Of a stretch of DNA of 64,000 nt, positions 40,440-52,934 are shown in pieces. The notes below the pieces were generated by a model. The model had not been told where the DNA came from and did not search any database. It saw nothing but the letters and a program-made list of their open reading frames with translations. The position numbers and the translations under genes are program-made. Source of the stretch: Pseudomonas putida. GTDB taxonomy: Bacteria > Pseudomonadota > Gammaproteobacteria > Pseudomonadales > Pseudomonadaceae. Positions within the stretch are counted from its first letter, which is position 1. Each line of letters opens with the position of its first letter. The stretch is from positions 103,437 through 167,436 of the forward strand of contig NZ_JANHKS010000007.1 in the NCBI RefSeq assembly GCF_028682175.1, written 5' to 3'.

Positions 40440-40805
40440 TTCTTAACTCCCTGTTGCCGTCTTGCTGTGGAGGACCGCCGAGCGATCCGATGAATGGTCC
40501 CGAGTTTAGGCAATTGAGATAAGTCGGGCGAGCATCATGGAAAAATCTGACGACTGGAGCGGACATGTGATCCAGCCGCTCCAAAGCCTCCCACAGCGCA
40601 TCGTAATCCCTTTGCCCCGTATCAGTAGGAAAGATCCCAAGTAAGCACACTATTTGTTTCAGCGTTTGCCTCTGCGCATTGGCATCGGGATAATGCCCGC
40701 CACTCGGGAATGGCTCCATTGGCCGGCCGCGCCTGCTGGCAAAAACCTCTGGCCCCGCCTGGCAGCCTCAGCCTGTCGGCGAACACTCTACAAAGGTGAC
40801 TCCCC
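40440..40805. other. Intergenic region between divergent parA and lipoprotein genes
   Basis: 366 bp. A minus-strand open frame (40183-40719) covers part of it, but third-position GC is near 57 percent against about 85 percent in real genes here, so I do not call it. No REP element, hairpin or clear promoter was recognised. Confidence 0.4.
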
Positions 40806-41291
40806 ATGATTCGCGCTCTGCTGGTGGCTTGCATGTTGTTTCTGAGCGCCTGCGCCAGCCACGCCCCGCTGCCTGCCCAAATCCCGCATATCAAGTTCCC
40901 GGTTCAACTGCACGTGCAGCGCGAACAGGCCGGCCAGCGTCAGGACTGGACCCTGCAGGCGCAGAAAGAACGCCACGGCCTGCGCTTTTCCCTCACGGAC
41001 CCGCTGGGCATGCCGGTAGCCCGCCAGCTATTGCACGAAGAAACCTGGAAGGCCGATGGTTTGCCGCCCAACCCTGAAGCCCGCGAGCTGTTCGCGGCTG
41101 TGCTGTTCGCGCTGACGTCCGAAGAGGAAGTGCGCTTCGACTACCCCGGCGTGCAACTGCTGCCCCATGGCCGCACCCTGGATGAGCGCTGGCGGGTCGA
41201 CTACGCCTCCGAAGGCATTTTCCGGCTCACGCTTGAGGGTGGCGAGTTGAAATACATTGTCAGCCCATTGCAGGGCAAGGCGTCCAAATGA
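40806..41291 (+). CDS. Small lipoprotein, possibly LolB-like beta fold
   Basis: 161-aa lipoprotein. The signal peptide ends in the lipobox LSAC with Cys16. The residue after Cys is Ala, so outer-membrane sorting is expected. The mature part has alternating polar and hydrophobic strands (FPVQLHVQREQAGQRQDWTLQAQ, GLRFSLTDPLGMPVARQLL, IFRLTLEGGELKYIVSPL) reminiscent of LolB-type lipid-binding barrels, but similarity is too weak to name it. ATG 40806 has AAAGGTGA about 8 bp upstream. It is convergent with the LysR gene 21 bp away. Confidence 0.78.
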   Translation: MIRALLVACMLFLSACASHAPLPAQIPHIKFPVQLHVQREQAGQRQDWTLQAQKERHGLRFSLTDPLGMPVARQLLHEETWKADGLPPNPEARELFAAVLFALTSEEEVRFDYPGVQLLPHGRTLDERWRVDYASEGIFRLTLEGGELKYIVSPLQGKASK

Positions 41292-41312
41292 CCGCGATAA
41301 CGTAGGGCACCC

Positions 41313-42203
41313 TCACCCCGCCTTGCGCGTCACCAGCTCCACGAACGCCTTGGCCATGGGTGATTTCTGATCCTTACGCTGCACCAGCCATACCGCCGAG
41401 GTCGCCTCGGGGTCGAGCAACGTGCGGTAGACCACCCCTTCGATACGCATCCGCTGATAGGACGCTGGCAGCACCGTCACCCCCAGCCCAGCCGCCACCA
41501 GGCCGATGATGGTCATCGCCTCGCCCGCTTCCTGGGTGAACAACGGGCTGAATCCCGCCTCTCGCGCCAGGCTCAGCAGTTGCGCATACAGGCCACTGCC
41601 GTAGCTGCGGGGAAAGAACACGAACGGTTCGCTCGCCAGCTCCTTTAGGTACAGGCCCTTGTCGCTGCCCGTGGCCAATGGATGATCCGAACGCAGAATT
41701 GCCACCAACGGCTCACGCAACAACTCCACCGCCACCAGTGAATCCGGCAGGGGCAATGGCCGCATGATGCCGACCTGCATCGACTCCTCCTCCAGCCGAT
41801 CAGACACCTCCTTGCTGCTCATTTCCTGAAGCGCCAGATGCACGGCCGGATAGCGTTGGCGGAAGGCAAAAATCGCCTGGGGAATGCTGGAGGTGAACGG
41901 TGCTGACGCGGTAAAGCCCATCTTGAGTTCGCCCAGTTCGCCCAACTGCGCGCGCCGGGCGACGTCCGAGGCTTTTTCCACCTGCGCCAGCACGAGACGC
42001 GCTTCGTCCAGAAACAGCCGCCCAGCCTCGCTCAGTTCCACTCGTCGGTTGGTTCGCTCGAACAGCCGTGCCCCTAACTCCTGTTCGAGCGCCTGAATCT
42101 GCTGGCTCAGCGGTGGCTGCGAAATACCGAGAGACTCGGCAGCCCGGCCAAAGTGCAGCTCTTCGGCGACCGCGATGAAGTAGCGCAGGTGTCGTAATTC
42201 CAT
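41313..42203 (-). CDS. LysR-family transcriptional regulator
   Basis: 296 aa. N-terminal winged helix-turn-helix (ELRHLRYFIAVAEELHFGRAAESLGISQPPLSQQIQALEQELGA in the first 45 residues) and a periplasmic-binding-protein-like effector domain from about residue 90. Divergent from an MFS transporter gene, with 112 bp between start codons; by the usual LysR arrangement it probably controls that exporter and itself, with a small-molecule inducer. The inducer cannot be predicted. Confidence 0.93.
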   Translation of the reverse strand: MELRHLRYFIAVAEELHFGRAAESLGISQPPLSQQIQALEQELGARLFERTNRRVELSEAGRLFLDEARLVLAQVEKASDVARRAQLGELGELKMGFTASAPFTSSIPQAIFAFRQRYPAVHLALQEMSSKEVSDRLEEESMQVGIMRPLPLPDSLVAVELLREPLVAILRSDHPLATGSDKGLYLKELASEPFVFFPRSYGSGLYAQLLSLAREAGFSPLFTQEAGEAMTIIGLVAAGLGVTVLPASYQRMRIEGVVYRTLLDPEATSAVWLVQRKDQKSPMAKAFVELVTRKAG

Positions 42204-42210
42204 GGAAATC

Positions 42211-42232
42211 CTATTAGGTCGTGAAACCTATC
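42211..42232. promoter_or_regulatory. Candidate LysR-binding inverted repeat between the divergent genes
   Basis: TAGGT (42215-42219), six bases, ACCTA (42226-42230), within the 112-bp gap and about 12-27 bp upstream of the LysR start. The dyad is short but lies where a LysR autoregulatory site is expected. Confidence 0.3.
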
Positions 42233-42315
42233 AAACAGGTCGAACAATATATTGGAAGGAATCGTTAGCTGGCTATATTCTTTTTCTCATCGCCGCTTCA
42301 TCCCTGAGGTTCTCC

Positions 42316-43584
42316 GTGAATACTGCTGCATCCCCCGCCGCGTCTGCGCCTGACTCGATCAACGCCGCGATACCGCTGGGTGATACCTACATCGAAAAAG
42401 ACACCCCGGCCTTCATGCGCACCGTGCTCGCGCTGTTTGCCGGCGGCTTCGCGACCTTCGCCCTGCTCTACTGCGTGCAGCCGATGATGCCGATGCTGTC
42501 CCACGAGTTCTCGATCAATGCGGCCCAGAGCAGCCTGATCCTCTCGGTGGCCACCGCCATGCTCGCCATCGGCCTGCTCATCACCGGCCCGATTTCCGAT
42601 CGTCTCGGACGCAAATCGGTGATGGTGTTCGCGCTGTTCTCCGCCGCATTTTTCACCATCGCCAGCGCCTTCATGCCGACCTGGGAAGGCATCCTGCTCA
42701 CACGGGCGCTGGTGGGGCTTTCGCTGAGCGGCCTGGCCGCCGTGGGAATGACCTACCTCAGCGAAGAGATCCACCCCCAGCACATCGGCCTGGCCATGGG
42801 CCTGTACATCGGCGGCAACGCCATCGGCGGCATGAGCGGACGCTTGATTACCGGGGTGCTGAGCGACTTCGTCAGTTGGCACACCTCACTCATGATCATG
42901 GGCCTGATCGCCCTGGGCGCTGCCAGCCTGTTCTGGAAATTCCTGCCGCCGTCACGCAACTTCCGCCCTCGCCCGCTCAATGCCCGCAGCCTGCTGGACG
43001 GCTTCGTCCTGCAATTTCGCGACGCCGGCCTGCCGTGGCTGTTCCTCGAAGGCTTCCTGCTGATGGGCGCCTTCGTGACACTGTTCAACTACATCGGTTA
43101 TCGGCTGCTGGCTGATCCCTACAACCTCAGCCAGGCAGTGGTCGGGCTGTTTTCGGTGGTCTACCTGTCGGGCATCTACAGCTCGGCGAAAATCGGCGCC
43201 CTGGCCGACAAACTCGGCCGTCGCAACGTGCTGTGGGCGGTGATCGTGCTGATGCTGGCGGGCCTTGCGCTGACGATGTTCACTCCGTTGACCGTCGTGG
43301 TCATAGGCGTGCTGATGTTCACCTTCGGCTTCTTCGGCGCCCACTCCGTGGCCAGCAGCTGGATCGGCCGCCGCGCCATCAAGGCCAAGGGTCAGGCCTC
43401 CTCGCTGTACCTGTTCAGCTACTACGTCGGCTCCAGCGTCGCCGGCACCGGCGGTGGCATGTTCTGGCACTACGCGGGCTGGAACGGGATCGGCGTGTTC
43501 ATCGGCATCCTGCTGCTGGTGGCCCTGGGTGCAGCGCTGAAGCTTACGAAGGTGAAGCCGTTGGCGGTGAACATTCAGGCTTAG
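42316..43584 (+). CDS. MFS transporter, YnfM-like
   Basis: 422-aa, 12-helix major facilitator. A ~50-residue hydrophilic N-terminus precedes TM1 (VLALFAGGFATFALLYCVQPMMPML). The loop-2 motif is GPISDRLGRKSVMVF and the second-half loop GALADKLGRRNVLW. The pattern QPMMP-LSHEFSI is that of the YnfM/arabinose-efflux group. GTG 42316 is chosen because GAGGT lies six bases upstream; the open frame runs back to 42202 through the LysR promoter region, which makes a longer protein unlikely. Divergent from the LysR gene that probably regulates it. Substrate unknown. Confidence 0.86.
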   Translation: MNTAASPAASAPDSINAAIPLGDTYIEKDTPAFMRTVLALFAGGFATFALLYCVQPMMPMLSHEFSINAAQSSLILSVATAMLAIGLLITGPISDRLGRKSVMVFALFSAAFFTIASAFMPTWEGILLTRALVGLSLSGLAAVGMTYLSEEIHPQHIGLAMGLYIGGNAIGGMSGRLITGVLSDFVSWHTSLMIMGLIALGAASLFWKFLPPSRNFRPRPLNARSLLDGFVLQFRDAGLPWLFLEGFLLMGAFVTLFNYIGYRLLADPYNLSQAVVGLFSVVYLSGIYSSAKIGALADKLGRRNVLWAVIVLMLAGLALTMFTPLTVVVIGVLMFTFGFFGAHSVASSWIGRRAIKAKGQASSLYLFSYYVGSSVAGTGGGMFWHYAGWNGIGVFIGILLLVALGAALKLTKVKPLAVNIQA

Positions 43585-43619
43585 TCACACCGCCGGGCCT
43601 TGCTCGTAACCGCCGATCC

Positions 43620-45074
43620 CTACTTCAGTTTCCAGGCATCCTGCCAGTCGGAGCCTGTTCCGGGACCATAGTGATGAGGGCTTTGCTTGCACCAGCCCGA
43701 TGCAGGGAACGGCAGGCACTCGTAGACCTTGCCGTCGGCCGGCTGCAGGACAGTGGTGCCGGCGGTGTAGGTATCGATGTCTTGCGGGTAAACCGCGTCG
43801 TATTCCTGGCCACCACCTTCGCCGGTCAGGGTGAGATTCTCCAGAGCCTGGCGCGTGGTACGCCCGTCTGGGGTGACCCCGGTCAGCTTAATCTGGTGCT
43901 GGCCCGGCTCGCTGAGCAAGGCAATGTCGAGCGTCGCGCTGCCAGGTTCAAACGCACGGGTGACAGCACCGACAGGTTTGTGTGAAGCATCGAAAACCGT
44001 GGCTTCGATGTTCATGCTGCGGTTGCCGGTCACGACCAGTGGCAGCGTTGCTCGTCCCTTGACCAGCTCCAGGTCCTGGCTGACGGGCTGGATGTTCAGT
44101 TGGGCCTGGGCATCCTCCACCAGATCCATCTGCAGTTCATACCGGTTCACGCCGCTTTCCTGTTTGGCGTAGAGGTTGTTCGCGCCCCTGACCGGAGCGA
44201 TGGTGCCGTCTTCGCCCCGCACGCCTGCCCGTACCAGTGTGTGCGCTTCATTGAGTTGCCGCGCAAGGTTGAATGACCAGTTCCCGGGCTTGCCGTCTTC
44301 TGCGCTGGCGATGGTGATCTGCGAGCTGAACTCGGCGCTCTCGCCCTCACCGGTCATGGCCCGGACCTTGACCTTGTCACCGACCCACAATTCATCCCGA
44401 GGCGTGATGTTGCCCACCGGTCTCCAGCCATCCGGCGCCTCCGCCTCGGCGACAATGTTCACATCGAGCACGTTATGAAACGCGCCTCCCGTGTCATGGA
44501 CGGTCCAGATACCGAGGATGACGTGATGGCCGCTGCGATCCGAGGGTAGTTCACAGCTGTGTTTCTCCCGGGCAGGCCCCTCGCTGCCCGGCGGCTGATC
44601 CGTGGGTAAGCGGCCACCCGCATCGATGACACAGAAAGGGGTAAGGGCGAACGAGCTGCGTGCCAGTTCGGCGTTGGGATTCCAGCCGTTCTGGGTGATG
44701 AAGTATTCGTACTTGGTAGCAGGGTGAGTCGCCTTGTAATACCAGTCAAAGGCGACGCTGCGATCCTTGATTTCGGTCTTGTGCCAGCGGGTGGCGGACT
44801 GCACATCCAGCGCTGCAAACCTGGAAATCGCGCCGCTGGCGATCTTGCCGTTGGGCACGCCCGTGGCGGGAAAGCCCTTGTCCGTTTCACCTACGCTTTG
44901 CGGCTCGTACTGTGCACCCCCGCACTCCTTGTTGAGTCCCTTCTGACAGAGCAATGCCCGGGAAGGAGGGTCATTCAGATAACCGTGGGCAGCGGCATAT
45001 CGAGGCGATGCCAGCGTAGCTAAAATGGCGAGAGAGGTGACTCCAAGTGACGCAATGGTGAGCTTCGACATCAT
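43620..45074 (-). CDS. Secreted lytic polysaccharide monooxygenase, GbpA/CbpD-like (AA10)
   Basis: 484-aa secreted multidomain protein. Signal peptide residues 1-29 ending in YAAA; the mature protein starts with His30 (HGYLNDPPSRA), the N-terminal half of the copper histidine brace. The second brace histidine is in the SGHHVILGIWTVHDTGGAFHNVLDV region. The AA10 domain covers about 30-205, GbpA-type middle domains about 220-420, and a C-terminal chitin-binding module about 445-484 (ECLPFPASGWCKQSPHHYGPGTGSDWQDAWK). Expected to oxidise and bind chitin, probably via the type II secretion route; CbpD in P. aeruginosa and GbpA in Vibrio are relatives. Two adjacent ATGs (45074, 45071) are possible starts. 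Confidence 0.92.
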   Translation of the reverse strand: MMSKLTIASLGVTSLAILATLASPRYAAAHGYLNDPPSRALLCQKGLNKECGGAQYEPQSVGETDKGFPATGVPNGKIASGAISRFAALDVQSATRWHKTEIKDRSVAFDWYYKATHPATKYEYFITQNGWNPNAELARSSFALTPFCVIDAGGRLPTDQPPGSEGPAREKHSCELPSDRSGHHVILGIWTVHDTGGAFHNVLDVNIVAEAEAPDGWRPVGNITPRDELWVGDKVKVRAMTGEGESAEFSSQITIASAEDGKPGNWSFNLARQLNEAHTLVRAGVRGEDGTIAPVRGANNLYAKQESGVNRYELQMDLVEDAQAQLNIQPVSQDLELVKGRATLPLVVTGNRSMNIEATVFDASHKPVGAVTRAFEPGSATLDIALLSEPGQHQIKLTGVTPDGRTTRQALENLTLTGEGGGQEYDAVYPQDIDTYTAGTTVLQPADGKVYECLPFPASGWCKQSPHHYGPGTGSDWQDAWKLK

Positions 45075-45250
45075 TCATTCATCCTGTCTGAATTCTTAGG
45101 CGTCCGTCCGTGAACGACCTGACCAAGTCTATGCGCATCATTTTTTTTTGATGTAGGAATGCTTCCCGCTAATTTGAGAGGACATTCGCCAAATGTTGAC
45201 AGCGAAGTTACCGACCACCTGAGCGCCCAGACGTGGAACACGCAGACACA

Positions 45251-45278
45251 AAAACGCCCGGCAATGACCGGGCGTTTT
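45251..45278 (-). terminator. hemE: Rho-independent terminator of hemE
   Basis: AAAACGCCCGG / CCGGGCGTTTT with a 6-base loop, about 20 bp past the hemE stop; T-rich on both strands, so it could work in both directions. Confidence 0.8.
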
Positions 45279-45297
45279 CACATCTGAGCTTTAGCGC

Positions 45298-46362
45298 TTA
45301 CTGGTGATACTTCGCCGACAACTCGTGCACAGCCTCGATGAAGGCACCGGCATTGGCCGGGTCCACTTCGGGGGTGATGCCGTGGCCGAGGTTGAAGACG
45401 TGGCCGGTGCCGCTGCCGTAGCTGGCCAGGATGTTGGAGACTTCCTGACGGATGGCTTCCGGGCGGGCGTAGAGCACGGTGGGGTCCATGTTGCCTTGCA
45501 GGGCGACTTTGCTGCCGACGCGGCGGCGGGCTTCGCCGATGTCGCAGGTCCAGTCCAGGCCCAGTGCGTCGGCGCCAGCTTCGGCGATGCTTTCCAGCCA
45601 CAGGCCGCCGCCTTTGGTGAAGAGGATCACCGGGACCTTGCGGCCATCGTGTTCACGGATCAGGCCGCTGACGATCTTGCGCATGTAGGCCAGGGAGAAT
45701 TCCTGGTACGCCGCCGCCGAGAGGCTGCCGCCCCAGCTGTCGAAGATCTGCACCGCTTGCGCACCCGCCAGGATCTGGCCGTTCAGGTAAGAGGTGACCG
45801 ATTGCGCCAGTTTATCCAGCAGCAGGTGCATGGCCTGCGGGTTGTCGTAGAGCATGGCCTTGGACTTGCGAAAATCCTTGGAGGAGCCGCCTTCGACCAT
45901 GTAGGTCGCCAGGGTCCAGGGGCTGCCGGAGAAGCCGATCAGCGGTACGCGGCCGTTGAGTTCACGGCGAATGGTACTGACCGCGTCCATCACGTAGCCC
46001 AGGTCTTTCTGCGCATCCGGGATCGGCAGCGCTTCGATGTCGGCCAGGGTGGTGACGGTTTTCTTGAAACGCGGGCCTTCGCCGGTCTCGAAGTACAGGC
46101 CAAGGCCCATGGCATCGGGAACGGTGAGAATGTCAGAGAACAGGATCGCGGCATCCAGTGGATAGCGCTCAAGGGGCTGCAACGTGACTTCGCAGGCGAA
46201 CTCCGGGTTCTTGCACAGGCTCATGAAATCCCCGGCCTTGGCGCGGCTGGCGCGGTATTCCGGGAGGTAGCGACCGGCCTGACGCATCATCCACACGGGG
46301 GTGACGTCTACGGGTTGCTTGAGCAGGGCGCGAAGGAAACGGTCGTTCTTCAGGGCAGTCAT
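45298..46362 (-). CDS. hemE: Uroporphyrinogen decarboxylase
   Basis: Cytoplasmic haem-biosynthesis enzyme that decarboxylates the four acetate side chains of uroporphyrinogen III to give coproporphyrinogen III; 354 aa, the normal length. Both family signatures are visible: [16 protein letters not shown] (about residues 20-35) and [22 protein letters not shown] (about 140-160), with the catalytic Asp in [18 protein letters not shown] 46362 gives the standard [13 protein letters not shown] start. Monocistronic: terminators lie on both sides. Confidence 0.97.
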   Translation of the reverse strand: MTALKNDRFLRALLKQPVDVTPVWMMRQAGRYLPEYRASRAKAGDFMSLCKNPEFACEVTLQPLERYPLDAAILFSDILTVPDAMGLGLYFETGEGPRFKKTVTTLADIEALPIPDAQKDLGYVMDAVSTIRRELNGRVPLIGFSGSPWTLATYMVEGGSSKDFRKSKAMLYDNPQAMHLLLDKLAQSVTSYLNGQILAGAQAVQIFDSWGGSLSAAAYQEFSLAYMRKIVSGLIREHDGRKVPVILFTKGGGLWLESIAEAGADALGLDWTCDIGEARRRVGSKVALQGNMDPTVLYARPEAIRQEVSNILASYGSGTGHVFNLGHGITPEVDPANAGAFIEAVHELSAKYHQ

Positions 46363-46409
46363 GGCGAAATCCGCTAAAAAAGTGCGCGCATTTTCTCAGA
46401 CACCAACGC

Positions 46410-46437
46410 AAAAGGCACGGTAAGTACCGTGCCTTTT
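46410..46437 (-). terminator. Intrinsic terminator of the gltBD operon
   Basis: AAAAGGCACGGTA, loop AG, TACCGTGCCTTTT: a 13-bp stem with T-rich ends on both strands, between the gltD stop and the hemE start. Confidence 0.72.
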
Positions 46438-46491
46438 GTCTATGGGGGCGATTTGTCGCAGAAAAGCCTGGCTGTTGGCGCTATCAATTAC

Positions 46492-46559
46492 CGTAGCAGC
46501 ACGGCTTGCCGGCGGGGGCGGCCGGAAGATCGCTCCCGCCGGCAAGCCGTACTGCTACG
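46492..46559. repeat. REPIN, B class, downstream of gltD
   Basis: Left arm from cgtagcagcacggcttgcc, right arm ending actgctacg; short spacer of about 10 bp and one mismatch between the arms near the end. Confidence 0.9.
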
Positions 46560-46575
46560 TGGCGCCCCACGCAAA

Positions 46576-48018
<1,443 letters not shown>

Positions 48019-48100
48019 TCAAGCTGCAAGCCCCAAGCTATAAGCTTGAAGCGATCAAATTTATTTCCGACACCGCGTACCGCTTTGGCTTGCAGCTTGA
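48019..48100. repeat. Inverted repeat of a different family between gltB and gltD
   Basis: TCAAGCTGCAAGCC (48019-48032) and GGCTTGCAGCTTGA (48087-48100) are exact complements, with further gcttgaagc copies on both sides up to 48120. Not related to the REP classes elsewhere in the window. Confidence 0.75.
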
Positions 48101-48129
48101 AGCTTGTCGCTTGAAGCTGCCGCCAGGAT

Positions 48130-51100
48130 TTATTGCGGGTTGGCGCGTGTACTCGACAGCAAGGACTTGAGGTTGGCGGCCTTAGGCTTGACCAGCCAGA
48201 AGCGGCGCAGGTAGTCATCCAGGTTTTCCCAGAGGTTACGGCCCCACTCGCTGTCGGTTTCCGCCACATACTCGGCCAGCACGCGCTCCAGGTGGCTGCG
48301 ATAGGCTTCCATCGCTTCGCCGCTGATGCGCTGGATTTCCACCAGTTCGTGGTTGACCCGGTCAACGAAGGTGTTGTCCTGGTCGAGCACGTAGGCGAAA
48401 CCGCCGGTCATGCCGGAACCGAAGTTGTAGCCGGTCTTGCCCAGTACGCAGATGAAACCGCCGGTCATGTATTCGCAGCAGTGGTCGCCCGTGCCTTCCA
48501 CTACGGCGTGGGCGCCAGAGTTACGCACACCGAAACGCTCGCCTGCGGTGCCAGCGGCGAACAGCTTGCCGCCGGTTGCGCCGTACAGGCAGGTGTTGCC
48601 GATAATCGCGCTGTCCTGGGTTTTGAACGGGCTACCTTTTGGCGGCACGATCACCAGCTTGCCTGCGGTCATGCCTTTGCCGACGTAGTCGTTGGCGTCG
48701 CCTTCCAGGTACATGTTCAGGCCACCGGCGTTCCACACGCCGAAGCTCTGGCCAGCGGTGCCCTTGAAGCGGAAGGTCACCGGGGCGTCTTTCATGCCCT
48801 GGTTGCCGTGCAGCTTGGCGATTTCACCGGAAATACGCGCGCCGATGGAACGGTCGCAGTTACAGATTTCCAGCTCGTATTCGCCACCGGACTTGGACTC
48901 GATGGCCGCCTTGGCCATTTCGACCATCTTCTCGGCCAGCAGGCCCTGGTCGAATGGCGGGTTGCGCTCGACGCCACAGAACTGTGGTTTGTCCGCAGGC
49001 ACGTGGTCGCTGCCCAACAGAGGGGTCAGGTCCAGGTGCTGCTGCTTGGCGGTCTCGCCCGGCAGGATGTCTAGCAGGTCGGTACGGCCGATCAGTTCTT
49101 CGAGCGAACGCACGCCCAGTTTGGCCAGCCACTCGCGGGTTTCTTCGGCCACGTAGGTGAAGAAGTTGATCACCATGTCGACGGTGCCGATGTAATGATC
49201 CTTGCGCAGCTTGTCGTTCTGGGTCGCAACGCCGGTGGCGCAGTTGTTCAGGTGGCAGATGCGCAGGTATTTGCAGCCCAGGGCGATCATTGGCGCGGTG
49301 CCGAAGCCGAAGCTCTCGGCGCCGAGGATGGCTGCCTTGATGACGTCCAGGCCGGTTTTCAGACCCCCGTCGGTCTGTACCCGGACCTTGCCGCGCAGGT
49401 CGTTGCCGCGCAGGGTCTGGTGGGTTTCGGCCAGGCCGATTTCCCACGGGGCGCCCGCGTATTTGATCGACGACAGTGGCGATGCACCGGTGCCGCCGTC
49501 ATAGCCGGAAATGGTGATCAGGTCGGCGTAAGCCTTGGCCACACCGGCGGCGATGGTGCCGACGCCTGCTTCGGCCACCAGTTTGACCGATACCAGTGCC
49601 GACGGGTTGACCTGCTTGAGGTCGAAAATCAGCTGCGACAGGTCTTCGATCGAGTAGATGTCGTGGTGCGGCGGCGGCGAGATCAGGGTCACACCCGGCA
49701 CTGCGTAGCGCAGCTTGGCGATCAGGCCGTTGACCTTGCCACCTGGCAATTGACCACCCTCGCCCGGCTTGGCGCCCTGGGCGACCTTGATCTGCAGCAC
49801 GTCGGCGTTGACCAGATACTCAGGCGTCACACCGAAGCGACCGGTTGCGATCTGCTTGATCTTGGAGCTGCGGATGGTGCCGTAGCGTGCAGGATCTTCA
49901 CCGCCCTCACCGGAGTTGGAGCGCGCGCCCAGGCGGTTCATCGCCTCGGCCAGCGCTTCGTGGGCTTCCGGCGACAGCGCGCCCAGGGAGATGCCAGCCG
50001 AGTCGAAGCGCTTGAGGATCGCTTCCAGCGGCTCGACTTCGTCCAGGCTCATCGGGGTTTCCAGTTCCTTGACCTTGAACAGGTCGCGGACCATCGACAC
50101 CGGACGGGTGTCCACCAGCGCGGTGTATTCCTTGAACTTGGCGTAGTCGCCCTGCTGCACGGCGGCTTGCAGGGTCGCGACCACGTCAGGGTTGTAGGCG
50201 TGGTATTCGCCACCGTAGACGAACTTCAGCAGGCCGCCTTGCTGGATCGGCTTGCGCGGGCTCCAGGCTTCAGAGGCCAGTGCCTTCTGCTCGTCTTCGA
50301 GGTCGACGAAACGCGCGCCCTTGATGCGGCTCGGCACGCCACGGAAGCTCAGGTCGCAGACTTCCTCGGACAGGCCGATGGCCTCGAACAGTTGCGCACC
50401 GCGGTACGAGCCGATGGTCGAGATACCCATCTTCGACAGGATCTTGAGCAGGCCCTTGGTGATGCCTTTGCGGTAGTTCTTGAAGACTTCATACAGATCG
50501 CCCAGCACTTCGCCGGTGCGGATCAGGTCGCCCAGCACTTCGTAGGCCAGGAACGGATAGACCGCCGACGCACCGAAGCCGATCAGCACGGCGAAGTGAT
50601 GCGGGTCACGGGCGGTCGCGGTTTCGACCAGGATGTTGCTGTCGCAGCGCAGGCCTTTTTCGGTCAGGCGGTGGTGCACCGCGCCGGTGGCCAGGGATGC
50701 GTGGATCGGCAGCTTGCCCGGCGCGATGTGGCGGTCGGACAGGACGATCTGGGTCCGGCCGCTGCGCACCGCTTCTTCGGCCTGATCGACAACGTTGCGC
50801 AGCGCGGCCTCGAGGCCGGTGGCTTCGTCGTAGTTCAGGTCGATGATGGCGCGGTCGAAACCTTCACGCTCAAGGTTCATCAGCGCGCGCCACTTGGCAG
50901 GCGAGATGACCGGCGAGCTGAGGATCACGCGGGAAGCGTGCTCAGGGGATTCCTGGAAGATGTTGCGCTCGGCACCCAGGCAGACTTCCAGCGACATGAC
51001 GATGGCTTCACGCAGCGGGTCGATCGGCGGGTTGGTGACCTGCGCGAACTGCTGGCGGAAGTAGTCGTACGGCGTGCGCACACGACGCGACAGCACGGCC

Positions 51101-52575
51101 ATTGGCGTGTCGTCACCCATGGAGCCCACGGCTTCCTGGCCCTGCTCGCCCAGCGGACGCAGCACCTGATCGCGCTCTTCGAACGTGACCTGGAACATCT
51201 TCATGTACTGCTTGAGCTGATCGGGGTTGTAGAACGCCGAACCGTGGTCGTGGTCTTCCAGGGTCGCCTGGATGCGCAGCGCGTTCTTGCGCAGCCACTG
51301 CTTGTACGGGTGGCGCGACTTCAGACGGCTGTCGATGGCGTCGGTGTCGAGGATCTGGCCGGTTTCGGTGTCCACGGCGAAGATCTGGCCCGGGCCCACA
51401 CGGCCCTTGGCGACGACGTCTTCGGGGGTGTAGTTCCACACGCCGATTTCCGACGCCAGGGTGATGTAGCCGTTCTTGGTGGTGACCCAGCGCGCCGGAC
51501 GCAGACCGTTACGGTCGAGCAGGCAGACGGCGTGGCGACCTTCGGTCATCACGATACCGGCCGGGCCGTCCCACGGCTCCATGTGCATGGAGTTGAATTC
51601 ATAGAACGCACGCAGATCCGGGTCCATGGTCTCGACGTTCTGCCATGCAGGCGGCACCAGCATGCGCACGCCACGGAACAGGTCGATGCCGCCGGTGACC
51701 ATCAGCTCGAGCATGTTGTCCATGCTGGAGGAGTCCGAGCCCACGCGGTTGACCAGCGGGCCCAGTTGCTCCAGGTCCATCAAGTCGTTGGTGAACTTGG
51801 TGCGACGGGCCTGGGCCCAGTTGCGGTTACCGGTGATGGTGTTGATCTCGCCGTTGTGGGCGAGGAAGCGGAAAGGCTGGGCCAGCGGCCATTTCGGCAG
51901 GGTGTTGGTCGAGAAGCGCTGGTGGAACACGCAGATCGCGGTACGCAGGCGCTCGTCGCTGAGGTCTGGATAGAATGCCGTGAGGTCACGCGGCATCATC
52001 AGGCCTTTATAGATGATGGTCTTGTGCGAGAAGCTGCAGATGTAGTGGTCGGTGTCGGCGGCATTGGCAACCGACGAACGGCGACGGGCACTGAACAGCT
52101 TGATCGCGAATTCCTGATCGCTCAGGCCTTCACCGCCGATGAACACCTGCTCGATCTTCGGCAGGCGCTCCAGCGCCAGACGGCCCAGGACGCTGGTGTC
52201 GATGGGCACCTGGCGCCAGCCGATCAGGGTCAGGCCTTCGGCGAGGATTTCGCGGTTCATGTTCTCGCGGGCAGCTTCGGCGCGGGCGTCATCCTGATTG
52301 AGGAACACCATGCCCACGCAGTACTGGCGCGGCAGCTCGACACCGAAGTGCTCGGTGGCCACGGCGCGCAGGAACATGTCGGGTTTTTGCATCAACAGGC
52401 CACAACCGTCACCGGTCTTGCCGTCGGCGTTGATCCCACCACGGTGGGTCATGCAGGTCAGGGCTTCAATAGCCGTCTGCAACAGGTGATGACTGGGCTC
52501 GCCTTGCATATGGGCGATCAGGCCGAAACCACAGTTATCCTTGAATTCTTCCGGACGATACAGACCTGCTTTCAT
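48130..52575 (-). CDS. gltB: Glutamate synthase (NADPH), large subunit
   Basis: 1481-aa alpha subunit with four domains: class-II glutamine amidotransferase, in which the N-terminal propeptide [14 protein letters not shown] is expected to be removed to expose Cys15 (CGFGLIAH); a central domain; the FMN/3Fe-4S synthase domain ([56 protein letters not shown]); and the C-terminal beta-helix domain ([14 protein letters not shown] glycine repeats around [23 protein letters not shown]). ATG 52575 is chosen; GTG 52581 would add two residues. First gene of the gltBD operon. Confidence 0.98.
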   Translation of the reverse strand: MKAGLYRPEEFKDNCGFGLIAHMQGEPSHHLLQTAIEALTCMTHRGGINADGKTGDGCGLLMQKPDMFLRAVATEHFGVELPRQYCVGMVFLNQDDARAEAARENMNREILAEGLTLIGWRQVPIDTSVLGRLALERLPKIEQVFIGGEGLSDQEFAIKLFSARRRSSVANAADTDHYICSFSHKTIIYKGLMMPRDLTAFYPDLSDERLRTAICVFHQRFSTNTLPKWPLAQPFRFLAHNGEINTITGNRNWAQARRTKFTNDLMDLEQLGPLVNRVGSDSSSMDNMLELMVTGGIDLFRGVRMLVPPAWQNVETMDPDLRAFYEFNSMHMEPWDGPAGIVMTEGRHAVCLLDRNGLRPARWVTTKNGYITLASEIGVWNYTPEDVVAKGRVGPGQIFAVDTETGQILDTDAIDSRLKSRHPYKQWLRKNALRIQATLEDHDHGSAFYNPDQLKQYMKMFQVTFEERDQVLRPLGEQGQEAVGSMGDDTPMAVLSRRVRTPYDYFRQQFAQVTNPPIDPLREAIVMSLEVCLGAERNIFQESPEHASRVILSSPVISPAKWRALMNLEREGFDRAIIDLNYDEATGLEAALRNVVDQAEEAVRSGRTQIVLSDRHIAPGKLPIHASLATGAVHHRLTEKGLRCDSNILVETATARDPHHFAVLIGFGASAVYPFLAYEVLGDLIRTGEVLGDLYEVFKNYRKGITKGLLKILSKMGISTIGSYRGAQLFEAIGLSEEVCDLSFRGVPSRIKGARFVDLEDEQKALASEAWSPRKPIQQGGLLKFVYGGEYHAYNPDVVATLQAAVQQGDYAKFKEYTALVDTRPVSMVRDLFKVKELETPMSLDEVEPLEAILKRFDSAGISLGALSPEAHEALAEAMNRLGARSNSGEGGEDPARYGTIRSSKIKQIATGRFGVTPEYLVNADVLQIKVAQGAKPGEGGQLPGGKVNGLIAKLRYAVPGVTLISPPPHHDIYSIEDLSQLIFDLKQVNPSALVSVKLVAEAGVGTIAAGVAKAYADLITISGYDGGTGASPLSSIKYAGAPWEIGLAETHQTLRGNDLRGKVRVQTDGGLKTGLDVIKAAILGAESFGFGTAPMIALGCKYLRICHLNNCATGVATQNDKLRKDHYIGTVDMVINFFTYVAEETREWLAKLGVRSLEELIGRTDLLDILPGETAKQQHLDLTPLLGSDHVPADKPQFCGVERNPPFDQGLLAEKMVEMAKAAIESKSGGEYELEICNCDRSIGARISGEIAKLHGNQGMKDAPVTFRFKGTAGQSFGVWNAGGLNMYLEGDANDYVGKGMTAGKLVIVPPKGSPFKTQDSAIIGNTCLYGATGGKLFAAGTAGERFGVRNSGAHAVVEGTGDHCCEYMTGGFICVLGKTGYNFGSGMTGGFAYVLDQDNTFVDRVNHELVEIQRISGEAMEAYRSHLERVLAEYVAETDSEWGRNLWENLDDYLRRFWLVKPKAANLKSLLSSTRANPQ

Positions 52576-52934
52576 AGACACGTTCTCACCAGGCTGCCTC
52601 TTAACGAGGCAAATTTCTTTTCAATTCAGCCATTTACCGTCCACGCTGAACGTACGCCAGCTTTGCGGGAGCAAAAGGGAGGTCATTGTACACACCGACA
52701 CAAAGCCCCACAAATTTAACGACGAAACGTCGCAAATTCATGTCGCAATTATGAAAGGTTTTAAGTCGATTCTCGTGGTAGCCAGAGCTTTGTTGCGAGT
52801 CTGACTAAAGAGAGCCCGAAATTCAATGCGTGCCTGAGACGCAGACACCGCAAGGCGCGCTGCTCATTGGCAGCACGCTCATGCGCGATTTTCGGGGGAG
52901 CCAACAGAGCGACCCGGGTAGGGTCGCTGACTAA
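52576..52934. other. Promoter region of gltB and 3' end of the SPOR-protein gene
   Basis: 359 bp, distinctly AT-richer around 52690-52800, as expected for a promoter. A short TGCCTC/GAGGCA hairpin sits at 52595-52611, directly upstream of gltB on the mRNA. I cannot assign -10 and -35 boxes with confidence. No plus-strand gene is credible here. Confidence 0.45.
52908..52928 (-). terminator. Hairpin after the SPOR-protein gene
   Basis: AGCGACCC, loop GGGTA, GGGTCGCT, starting 7 bp past the stop of the minus-strand gene. Only a weak T content follows, so termination is plausible rather than clear. Confidence 0.45.

Noticed and set aside
40183..40719. 178-residue minus-strand frame overlapping the parA start
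   Set aside because: The first ~90 residues look mildly protein-like, but third-position GC is only about 57 percent and the rest overlaps parA in another frame.
49195..52719. 1174-residue plus-strand open frame opposite gltB
   Set aside because: A long antisense shadow typical of high-GC genes; gltB on the other strand is unambiguous and conserved.
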